Part shown: positions 6,891-12,770 of the stretch, piece after piece
How the letters are laid out: the number at the start of each line of letters is the position of its first letter
Position numbering within the stretch: position 1 is the first letter of the stretch
Source of the DNA: Phascolarctobacterium sp.
GTDB lineage: Bacteria > Bacillota > Negativicutes > Acidaminococcales > Acidaminococcaceae
DNA length: 12,770 bases
Assembly (NCBI GenBank): GCA_016302525.1
Contig: JAEDNJ010000023.1
Coordinates: 1-12,770, forward strand
Direction of reading: 5' to 3'
Made by a program: the position numbers and the translations under genes
Notes under the pieces: generated by a model
What the model was told of the DNA's origin: nothing
The model's database searches: none
The model's input: the letters and a program-made list of their open reading frames with translations, nothing else

Positions 6891-7913
6891 GTGAAAATTG
6901 GCAGCATAGAATTAAGAACTCCCTTAGCCCTCGCCCCCATGGCAGGGGTGACAGATTTGCCCTTTAGGCTCATCTGTGCCCGCTACGGCTGTGGTCTCAC
7001 TGTCTCGGAAATGGTGAGCGCCAAGGGACTACTATATAAAAATGTCAAAACTACAGAAATGCTGCGTATAGCCGAGGGTGAAAGGCCCACTGCTATCCAG
7101 CTCTTTGGCAGCGTGCCCCAGGAGCTGGCTGCAGCAGCGAAGCAGGTCGAGGCCAGCGGAGCAGATATTATCGACTTTAACATGGGCTGCCCTGTGCCGA
7201 AGATTGTCAATAACGGCGAGGGCTCGGCCCTCATGCGTAGGCCGGAGCTGGCCTATGAGGTGCTGGCAGCTATGGTGGCTGCTGTAAAAATCCCTGTTAC
7301 CGTCAAATTTCGTGCTGGCTGGGATGAAAACAGCATTAACGCTGTCGAGATTGCCCAGCTCATGGAAAAGGCCGGTGTAGCTGCCGTGGCTGTGCATGGC
7401 CGTACCAGAAAGCAGTTTTACGAGGGCAAGGCTAACTGGGATATCATCCGTCAGGTCAAGCAGGCCGTAAACATTCCCGTCTTTGGCAATGGCGACATCC
7501 ATACTGTGGAGGATGGGCTGCGTATGCTAGAGGAAACCGGCTGCGACGGTCTGATGATTGGCCGTGGAGCCGATGGCAATCCTTGGCTCTTTCAGCGCCT
7601 GGCAACCGTGCTAGAGGGCAAGCCCCTGCCAGAAGAACCAGCTTTAGAGCAGCGCCTAGAGCAGGTCAGAGAGCATTTACATATGCTCGTGGACTTTAAA
7701 GGCGAGGTCATTGCCGTGAAGGAAATGCGCCGTCATGTCTGCACCTATCTCAAGGGTATGCCCAAGGCGGCAGAGTACCGCAGCCGCTTCCATCAAATGG
7801 ATACAGAAGCGCAATTCTTGAGCCTCTTGGAGGAATATCACAAGGCAGCAGAAGACTACTACAAAAGTGAAGCTCTTAAGCTAGAGGCTTATCTCGGAAA
7901 GCAAACAGAATAA
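6891..7913 (+). CDS. dusB: tRNA-dihydrouridine synthase, DusB type
   Basis: This flavin enzyme reduces uridine to dihydrouridine in the D-loop of tRNA using NADPH. The 340 residues show the Dus TIM barrel: 'APMAGVTDLPFR' (15-26) at the FMN site, 'NMGCP' with catalytic Cys100, 'KFRAGWD', 'HGRTRKQFYEG' from His169, and 'GNGDI' from Gly199, followed by 'GRGADGNPWLF'. A helical C-terminal domain of about 90 residues completes it. GTG 6891 is taken as the start, which makes the N-terminus begin 'MKIGSIELRTPLALAPMAG', as expected for the family. It stands alone between the uxaA terminator and the promoter at 7956. Its codon use (CAG, AGG, CTA more common) differs from the catabolic genes, as expected for a weakly expressed housekeeping gene. 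Confidence 0.95.
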   Translation: MKIGSIELRTPLALAPMAGVTDLPFRLICARYGCGLTVSEMVSAKGLLYKNVKTTEMLRIAEGERPTAIQLFGSVPQELAAAAKQVEASGADIIDFNMGCPVPKIVNNGEGSALMRRPELAYEVLAAMVAAVKIPVTVKFRAGWDENSINAVEIAQLMEKAGVAAVAVHGRTRKQFYEGKANWDIIRQVKQAVNIPVFGNGDIHTVEDGLRMLEETGCDGLMIGRGADGNPWLFQRLATVLEGKPLPEEPALEQRLEQVREHLHMLVDFKGEVIAVKEMRRHVCTYLKGMPKAAEYRSRFHQMDTEAQFLSLLEEYHKAAEDYYKSEALKLEAYLGKQTE

Positions 7914-7955
7914 GAAAAGTGATTGTGATTTAGCCCTGCTGTTTTCGGTAGGTTA

Positions 7956-7984
7956 TTGTAAAATTGTGCTAAATATGTTACAAT
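7956..7984 (+). promoter_or_regulatory. Promoter upstream of the quinate-dehydrogenase-like gene
   Basis: TTGTAA (7956-7961), a 17-base spacer and TACAAT (7979-7984), preceded by TGT, form an extended -10 promoter. Transcription would begin near 7991, about 28 bases before the start codon at 8019. No terminator for dusB is visible in this 105-base gap, so some read-through is likely. Confidence 0.6.
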
Positions 7985-8018
7985 ATGCGTTCGGAAAGAA
8001 ATTTCTAGGAGAAAATTT

Positions 8019-8930
8019 ATGAGCGACACAGAGCAGCAGCGTGTTGTGAGCATTAGCCTGGGTTCCTCCAAGCGCAATGCTACCGCCGAGCTGGAATTAG
8101 CAGGGAAAAAGTTCATAGTTGAGCGTATTGGCACTGATGGAGATATTTATAAGGCCAAGCGTCTATTAGAAGCCTGGGATGGCAAAGCGACGGCCCTCGG
8201 CCTAGGTGGTACGGACCTTTATGTCTATGCTGGCAATAAGCGTTACACCTTCCACCAGTCGGCCCGCCTGATTGCCAATGTGCGCCACACTCCGGTTTTA
8301 GACGGCAGCGGGCTGAAAAATTCCCTCGAACGCAAGCTGATTAACGAGCTGGCTCAGGGCGACCTTGTGCCCATCAAGGGAGCGAAGGTGCTTTTGATGT
8401 GCGGCGTGGACCGCTTTGGTATGGCCGAGGCCCTGCAGGCAAACGGAGCTAAGGTCACGCTAGGCGACTTAATCTTTAGCCTGAATATTAATAAACCCCT
8501 CTATTCCTTGAAGTCGCTGGGCTTTTGGGCAGAACTTCTGGCCCCCGTCATCACAAGACTGCCTGTGGGCTGGTTCTATCCCGTAGGCGATAAGCAGGAA
8601 AAGCGCGTAGTGCGCCACCCTGAATATTTTGCTGAAAACGACATTATCGCGGGTGACTTTCACTATATCAAAAAATTCATGCCAGCTAAGCTGCCGGGCA
8701 AGGTGGTTATCACCAACACGGTTACAGCAACTGATCGCCAAATGCTCAAGGAGGCAGGCGTAAGGCTGCTCGTTACTACTACTCCCTGTGTGAATGGTCG
8801 CAGCTTTGGCACCAATGTGATGGAAGCCCTGCTCGTGGCCTTAGCAGGAGAGAAAAAGGCCCTCAGTGCTGAGATCTATTTACAGCTCCTAGAAAAATAT
8901 CAGATAGAATCTTCTATAGAAGTGTTTTAA
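8019..8930 (+). CDS. Uncharacterised protein of the family often labelled 'quinate 5-dehydrogenase'
   Basis: This is a soluble protein of 303 residues with no signal peptide or membrane segment. From memory it matches a family in anaerobic Firmicutes usually annotated 'quinate 5-dehydrogenase'; I know of no biochemical proof for that label. Motifs that look conserved are 'VVSISLGSSKRN' (9-20), 'VERIGTDGD', 'LGLGGTDLYVYAGN', 'TPVLDGSGLKNSLER', 'KVLLMCGVDRFGMAEAL', 'ENDIIAGDFHYIKKFMP', 'ITNTVTATD' and 'VTTTPCVNGRSFGTNVMEALL'. The 'VLLMCGVDRFGMAEAL...GAKVTLGD' stretch looks like a Rossmann-type beta-alpha-beta unit, but it lacks a clean GxGxxG. There is no quinate or shikimate gene nearby. TAGGAG (8006-8011) lies 7 bases before the ATG. 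The next gene on the strand is an acyl-ACP-reductase-like protein, so the two probably act together. Confidence 0.7.
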   Translation: MSDTEQQRVVSISLGSSKRNATAELELAGKKFIVERIGTDGDIYKAKRLLEAWDGKATALGLGGTDLYVYAGNKRYTFHQSARLIANVRHTPVLDGSGLKNSLERKLINELAQGDLVPIKGAKVLLMCGVDRFGMAEALQANGAKVTLGDLIFSLNINKPLYSLKSLGFWAELLAPVITRLPVGWFYPVGDKQEKRVVRHPEYFAENDIIAGDFHYIKKFMPAKLPGKVVITNTVTATDRQMLKEAGVRLLVTTTPCVNGRSFGTNVMEALLVALAGEKKALSAEIYLQLLEKYQIESSIEVF

Positions 8931-9078
8931 GAGGCTTTATTATAGAAGCTCTTTGCTAGCATTAAAAGTTCTGTAGAGAAGTCTTTTAAAGCTTAGCGCT
9001 TTCCACCGGAGCCTTGCTCCGTAAAGATAAATTCTAAAGGGAACCGTCCCTATAGAAAAGGAGTATCCTAAGTTTAAC
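8931..9078 (+). other. Structured leader between the two uncharacterised genes
   Basis: This 148-base gap holds two clear hairpins. The first is CGGAGC (9007-9012) with GCTCCG (9016-9021), a 6-bp stem with a 3-nt loop. The second is 9032-9041 with 9048-9057, nine pairs plus one A-A mismatch, whose right arm ends in the ribosome site. AAAGC (8988-8992) and GCTTT (8998-9002) could also pair. I do not recognise a known riboswitch, see no T-tract and find no convincing promoter. It is probably an untranslated linker within a two-gene transcript, possibly controlling translation of the second gene. Confidence 0.4.
9056..9063 (+). promoter_or_regulatory. Ribosome binding site with unusually long spacing
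   Basis: AAAAGGAG (9056-9063) lies 15 bases before ATG 9079, against 5-8 for most genes here. No in-frame start codon lies closer. AGGA (9059-9062) can pair with TCCT (9066-9069) in a small hairpin that would either mask the site or shorten the effective spacing. Confidence 0.5.
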
Positions 9079-10164
9079 ATGGAAAAGTTTGCATTTATAT
9101 TCCATCCCTTATCTGTGCAGGATATGGAGCACATATCACCTATCATGCACTATCTGCCGGACAGCTTTATTGAGACCTGCCTAAAATTGAAGAAGCCTTT
9201 TAAGGTTTCCCACATTACGGGGCTAAAAAGTCCCTACGCTGAGGCTGAGGGTTGGTTTATAGGTTGTACCCTTACTGCCAGGCAGATGGTTACTCTGCCC
9301 GAAGAATTTGTTATCGAGAGAATTATTGAATGTGGGAAAATTGCCCAGGACTTGGGCGCGAAGATTGTTGGCCTGGGAGCCTTTACCTCCATTGTGGGCG
9401 ATGGCGGTATCACCGTAGCCAATAATCTGGATATAGCCGTGACCTCCGGCAACAGCTATACCGTAGCTACTGCTGTAGAGGGCACAGAAAAGGCGGTTAC
9501 GCTGCTAGGCAAGCGCCTGGAGGACTGCAGGGCCGTCATTGTCGGTGCAAGCGGCTCGATAGGCTCGGCCTGCGTGCGGCTTTTGTCCGCCAGAGTAAAG
9601 CATATAACTCTCGTAGCCCGGCATCTGCCACCCTTAGAGGAGCTGGCAGAGGAGGTTATGAAGAGCTCTGCCTGCGAGATAGCCGTTACAGATGAGATTC
9701 ACGCTGCCCTGCGTGAGGCAGATATTGTGCTCACCGTTACCAGTGCTCTGGACTTTATCATCGCACCCAGCGATTTAAAGCCGGGCGCAGTTATCTGTGA
9801 TGTGGCCAGACCTAGAAATGTTTCGCGCGAGGTTTCGCAAAAGCGTAATGATGTCCTCGTCATTGAGGGCGGTGTCATTAGCCTGCCGGGCAATGTCAAC
9901 TTTAATTTTGATTTTGGCTTTCCGAAAAACACCTCCTATGCCTGCATGGCAGAGACCATGATTCTGGCTCTGGATGGGCGCTACGAAAACTTTTCCCTGG
10001 GCCGACATTTACAGCTGGACCATGTGGAGACTATTTCCCGCCTTGCGGATAAGCATGGCTTTAAGCTGGCCGGCTTCCGCAACTTTGAGAGGGCGATTAC
10101 AGAGGCGCATATCCTTGAGGTGAAGCGTAACGCAGAGCTGGCCCTGGCAATTCACGGCAAATAG
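9079..10164 (+). CDS. Acyl-ACP-reductase-like NAD(P)-dependent dehydrogenase
   Basis: The 361 residues resemble cyanobacterial acyl-ACP reductase (AAR, about 340 residues), which makes fatty aldehydes from acyl-ACP, along nearly the whole length. Recalled AAR motifs have counterparts in the same order: 'LGAFTSIVGDGG' (AAR 'LGGFTSI'), 'TSGNSYTVATAVEG' ('TTGNTHTAYV'), the Rossmann loop 'GASGSIGSACVRLL' (Gly156, Gly159, Gly162; AAR 'GATGDIGSAVCRWL'), 'VLVIEGGVISLPG', and 'YACMAETMILALDGRYENFSLGR' ('[23 protein letters not shown]'). Cys289 aligns with AAR Cys294, which carries the acyl group as a thioester. No aldehyde-deformylating oxygenase is present, as expected in an anaerobe. The usual database name would be shikimate or amino-acid dehydrogenase; the motif match favours acyl-thioester or related reductase chemistry. 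The family call is good, the substrate unknown. It follows the previous gene by 148 bases. Confidence 0.75.
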   Translation: MEKFAFIFHPLSVQDMEHISPIMHYLPDSFIETCLKLKKPFKVSHITGLKSPYAEAEGWFIGCTLTARQMVTLPEEFVIERIIECGKIAQDLGAKIVGLGAFTSIVGDGGITVANNLDIAVTSGNSYTVATAVEGTEKAVTLLGKRLEDCRAVIVGASGSIGSACVRLLSARVKHITLVARHLPPLEELAEEVMKSSACEIAVTDEIHAALREADIVLTVTSALDFIIAPSDLKPGAVICDVARPRNVSREVSQKRNDVLVIEGGVISLPGNVNFNFDFGFPKNTSYACMAETMILALDGRYENFSLGRHLQLDHVETISRLADKHGFKLAGFRNFERAITEAHILEVKRNAELALAIHGK

Positions 10165-10199
10165 TCTGCCAGATTGCACGCTAAAAGCTAGCTGGCAGA
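10165..10199 (+). terminator. Possible weak terminator after the acyl-ACP-reductase-like gene
   Basis: TCTGCCAG (10165-10172) pairs perfectly with CTGGCAGA (10192-10199) around a 19-nt loop that can fold further. No T-tract follows, so intrinsic termination would be weak. It lies right after the stop codon and before the greA promoter. Confidence 0.4.
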
Positions 10200-10220
10200 G
10201 CAAGACAAGGCTTATTATTA

Positions 10221-10250
10221 TTGACAAAAGCAGGTTAATAATTTTATAAT
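10221..10250 (+). promoter_or_regulatory. Strong sigma-A-type promoter of greA-lysS
   Basis: Perfect TTGACA (10221-10226) and TATAAT (10245-10250) boxes are separated by 18 bases. Transcription should begin near 10257, giving a leader of about 68 bases. A second TATAAT (10250-10255) overlaps but is badly spaced. Confidence 0.85.
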
Positions 10251-10260
10251 ATAATGTAAT

Positions 10261-10274
10261 GCTCTTTTAAGAGC
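10261..10274. promoter_or_regulatory. Palindrome at the 5' end of the greA leader
   Basis: GCTCTTTTAAGAGC is a perfect palindrome a few bases after the predicted start site. In RNA it would form a short stem capping the 5' end; in DNA it could be a protein site. It does not match an operator I know. Confidence 0.4.
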
Positions 10275-10324
10275 GCTGAAAAAGGTTTTAATACTAAAGT
10301 TTATCATAGAAAAGGAGTGTAGTT

Positions 10325-10804
10325 ATGGCTGATAAAGTGATTAAGCTTACTGCAGATGGTCTGAAAAAATTACAAGAGGAATTAGAAAACCTAACAACTG
10401 TCAAACGCCCTGAGGTTTTGGAGCGTTTAAAGGAAGCTAGAGCGCAAGGCGACTTAAGCGAAAACTCCGAGTACGATCAAGCTCGTGAGGACATGGGCTT
10501 TATTGATGGCCGTATTGAGGAAATTAAGCAAATGCTTAAGCATGTTGCTGTTATCGACGAAGCAACCAACAGGGACACCGTCAACCTGGGCTCTACTGTA
10601 GTTTTAGAGGATGTAGAATTTGGCGACAAGGAAACCTATACCATCGTAGGTACTGTTGAAGCTGACCCCTTCAAAGGCTTGATTTCTAATGACTCTCCTG
10701 TAGGCGCAGCTGTAATTGGCCATAAGGCTGGCGACGTTGTTGTTGTCAACGCTCCTAATGGCGCTTTAGAATATAGAATTGTAGAAATTTTAGTTAAGGA
10801 CTGA
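10325..10804 (+). CDS. greA: Transcription elongation factor GreA
   Basis: GreA enters the secondary channel of RNA polymerase and stimulates cleavage of back-tracked RNA. The 159 residues are the standard length. The N-terminal antiparallel coiled coil spans about residues 1-75 and carries 'GDLSENSEYDQAREDMG' at its tip, with Asp43 and Glu46 matching the acidic pair (Asp41, Glu44) of E. coli GreA. The C-terminal FKBP-like domain runs from about 80 and ends with 'SPVGAAVIGHKAGDVVVVNAPNG', the usual GreA signature. AAAGGAG (10311-10317) lies 7 bases before the ATG. It has a near-consensus promoter and is followed by lysS after 14 bases, a pairing common in Firmicutes. Confidence 0.98.
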   Translation: MADKVIKLTADGLKKLQEELENLTTVKRPEVLERLKEARAQGDLSENSEYDQAREDMGFIDGRIEEIKQMLKHVAVIDEATNRDTVNLGSTVVLEDVEFGDKETYTIVGTVEADPFKGLISNDSPVGAAVIGHKAGDVVVVNAPNGALEYRIVEILVKD

Positions 10805-10818
10805 GTGAGGAATTATTA

Positions 10819-12770
10819 ATGGCAGAAGTTAAGAAGAATCAGGCTGCTGAGCAAGCGCCTATGACGGAAACTGAAATAAGTGAGCAAATGCAGGTGCGCA
10901 TTGATAAAATGCACAAGATTGCTGAAAAGGGCTGGCTGCCCTTTGGCCACAAGTTTGAGTGGACCCATCACACTGCTGATATCCGTGAGCAATTTGTGGA
11001 TGAGGCAGAAACCGCTATGCAGGTTAAAATCGCTGGTCGTGTTATGGCTATTCGCGGTCATGGCAAAACCTGCTTTATGGATTTAGCAGACAAGACTGGC
11101 CGTATTCAAATTTATGTACGTAAGGATGTCCTGGGCGAGGAAAACTACGCTTTAATCAAAATGATGGACATTGGCGATATTGTGGGCGTTACCGGTGAAG
11201 CCTTCCGCACGCATATGGGCGAGCTGTCTGTTAAGGCAGAGGCACTGGAAATGCTGTCCAAGGCTCTGCGCCCCCTGCCAGAAAAATGGCATGGCTTAAA
11301 GGACATCGAGACCCGCTATCGTCAACGCTATGTGGATTTAATTGTCAATCCCGAAGTGCGCGATACCTTCGTAAAACGCAGTCGTGTGCTGAGAACCGTG
11401 CGTGAGGTGCTGGATAACCGCGACTTTTTGGAGGTTGAAACTCCTATGCTGAACACCATTGCTGGTGGTGCAGCTGCGCGTCCCTTTGTAACCTATCACA
11501 ATGCACTAGATATTACCATGTATATGCGTATTGCCCCTGAGCTGTACCTCAAGCGCTTAATCGTAGGCGGCATGGAGCGTGTTTACGAAATGAACCGCTG
11601 CTTCCGCAACGAGGGCATTGACTATAAGCATAACCCCGAATTTACTACTGTAGAGATTTATCAGGCCTATGCTGACTACAAGGATATGATGGACTTGACC
11701 GAGGAAATTATTTCCCAGGCAGCACTGAAGGTTTGCGGCAGCATGAAGATTGAATACGAGGGTAAGGAAATCGACCTGACCCCGCCCTGGAACCGCATGA
11801 CCATGATTGAGGCCGTAAATCAATATGCTAAGGTAGATTTCACTGGCGTTAGTGATATTGAAAAGGCTAGAGAGCTGGCAAAATCCGTTAATGTTGAAGT
11901 ACAACCGACCTGGGGCGTAGGCAAGATTATTAATGCCTGCTTCGAGGAATATGTAGAGGATAACCTGATTCAACCCACCTTCATCATGGGCCATCCGAAG
12001 GAGATTTCTCCGCTGGCAAAGAGCAGCCAGGCTGACCCGGAGATTACCGATCGTTTCGAGGGCTTTATCTACGGCCGCGAAATCTGCAACGGCTTTACCG
12101 AGTTAAACGATCCTATCGACCAAAAGGAGCGTTTCTTAAAGCAGGTTGAAGAGCGTGCTAACGGTGATGAAGAGGCTTGCGAGATGGACGAGGATTTTGT
12201 CAATGCACTGGAATATGGTCTGCCTCCTACGGGCGGCCTGGGCATTGGTATCGACCGTCTGGTTATGTTCCTGACCAATGCTTCCTCTATCCGTGATGTC
12301 CTGCTGTTCCCCACTATGAAGCAAATTGGCGGCAAGAAGGAGGAGGCTCCTGCCTTTGCTGCACCTGCTGCTGCTCCTGTAGAGAAAGAGGTTATTGACT
12401 TCTCTAAGGTGGAGATTGAGCCCCTCTTTGCCGAGGCTGTAGATTTTGATACCTTCTGCAAGTCCGATTTCCGTGCTGTCAAGGTTAAGGAATGTGAGGC
12501 TGTGAAGAAGAGCAAGAAGCTGCTGAAATTCACTCTGGATGACGGTACTGGCACTGACCGCGTTATTCTGAGCGGTATCCACGCCTTCTATGAGCCCGAG
12601 GAATTAATTGGCAAGACCCTGGTTGCTATTGTCAACCTGCCTCCTAGACCGATGATGGGCATTGAGTCCTGCGGTATGCTGCTGAGTGCAGTACACACCG
12701 AGGAGGGCGAAGAAAAGCTGCACCTCATCATGGTTGACGAGCATATCCCTGCTGGCGCAAAGCTGAGATA
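10819..12770 (+). CDS. lysS: Lysyl-tRNA synthetase, class II, with C-terminal tRNA-binding domain (3' end at window edge)
   Basis: This enzyme charges tRNA-Lys with lysine. The frame is open from ATG 10819 to the window end, giving 650 residues plus two bases, TA, most likely the beginning of a stop codon. An OB-fold anticodon-binding domain covers about residues 60-150. The class II catalytic core has motif 2 'FRNEGI' (262-267) with 'HNPEFTTVEIYQAYADY', and motif 3 'GIGIDRLVM' (475-483). Typical bacterial LysS ends soon after motif 3. Here an Ala/Pro/Glu-rich linker (about 505-540) leads to a domain of about 110 residues (541-650) resembling the C-terminal tRNA-binding OB fold of MetRS, with 'KKLLKFTLDDG', 'LSGI', 'YEPEELIGK', 'GIESCGMLLSA' and 'IPAGAKLR'. 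A GAGG ribosome site lies 8 bases before the ATG. It is co-transcribed with greA. Confidence 0.95.
   Translation, partial: MAEVKKNQAAEQAPMTETEISEQMQVRIDKMHKIAEKGWLPFGHKFEWTHHTADIREQFVDEAETAMQVKIAGRVMAIRGHGKTCFMDLADKTGRIQIYVRKDVLGEENYALIKMMDIGDIVGVTGEAFRTHMGELSVKAEALEMLSKALRPLPEKWHGLKDIETRYRQRYVDLIVNPEVRDTFVKRSRVLRTVREVLDNRDFLEVETPMLNTIAGGAAARPFVTYHNALDITMYMRIAPELYLKRLIVGGMERVYEMNRCFRNEGIDYKHNPEFTTVEIYQAYADYKDMMDLTEEIISQAALKVCGSMKIEYEGKEIDLTPPWNRMTMIEAVNQYAKVDFTGVSDIEKARELAKSVNVEVQPTWGVGKIINACFEEYVEDNLIQPTFIMGHPKEISPLAKSSQADPEITDRFEGFIYGREICNGFTELNDPIDQKERFLKQVEERANGDEEACEMDEDFVNALEYGLPPTGGLGIGIDRLVMFLTNASSIRDVLLFPTMKQIGGKKEEAPAFAAPAAAPVEKEVIDFSKVEIEPLFAEAVDFDTFCKSDFRAVKVKECEAVKKSKKLLKFTLDDGTGTDRVILSGIHAFYEPEELIGKTLVAIVNLPPRPMMGIESCGMLLSAVHTEEGEEKLHLIMVDEHIPAGAKLR

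Noticed and set aside
7032..7502. 156-codon - strand ORF inside dusB
   Set aside because: It is an antisense shadow of a well-supported gene; length alone is expected from the codon composition.
8931..9078. Known riboswitch class in the gap before the AAR-like gene
   Set aside because: I compared it by eye with c-di-GMP, FMN, ykkC, ZTP and preQ1 consensus elements and found no match; it is listed only as an unassigned structured leader.
11557..12582. Long - strand ORFs (145, 161 and 148 codons) opposite lysS
   Set aside because: lysS is open across this whole stretch with class II motifs 2 and 3 in place. The antisense frames are Ser/Leu-rich shadows, and two of them overlap each other.
1..12770. 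CRISPR arrays, tRNA/rRNA genes, insertion sequences, phage or defence genes
   Set aside because: No spaced direct repeats, transposase-like ORFs, tRNA-like cloverleaf sequences or defence domains were seen on either strand.

Overview
The window reads as chromosomal DNA of an anaerobic, low-to-mid GC Firmicute. My best guess is the Negativicutes, perhaps near Acidaminococcaceae or Phascolarctobacterium. The grounds are a three-part TRAP transporter, strong AGGAGG-type ribosome sites, a greA-lysS pair, and a lysyl-tRNA synthetase with a C-terminal tRNA-binding domain. The species is inference. All genes I accept lie on the + strand, and no stretch over 300 bases lacks a gene. I see no tRNA, rRNA, CRISPR array, insertion sequence or phage gene.

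Region 1 (1-2575) is a TRAP transporter: the 3' part of a DctP-type binding protein, a hairpin terminator, then dctQ and dctM overlapping by 8 bases, then a second terminator. Region 2 (2599-6870) has its own extended -10 promoter, a TTGTATACAA palindrome resembling a GntR-family operator just downstream of the predicted start site, and three catabolic genes: a zinc-dependent LgoD-type dehydrogenase, tagaturonate reductase (uxaB) and altronate dehydratase (uxaA). Read in order they convert L-galactonate to D-tagaturonate, D-altronate and 2-keto-3-deoxy-D-gluconate. The TRAP transporter next door is the obvious candidate importer. No uronate isomerase, KDG kinase or KDPG aldolase is in the window.

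Region 3 (6830-10199) holds dusB (tRNA-dihydrouridine synthase), then a promoter and two genes of unclear role. The first belongs to a family often labelled 'quinate 5-dehydrogenase'. The second closely resembles cyanobacterial acyl-ACP reductase along its length and keeps the cysteine that carries the acyl group in that enzyme. A 148-base gap with hairpins separates them. This pair is the least understood and most interesting part of the window.

Region 4 (10221-12770) is housekeeping: a near-consensus promoter, greA, and lysS with its extra C-terminal domain, cut by the window edge two bases into what is probably its stop codon.
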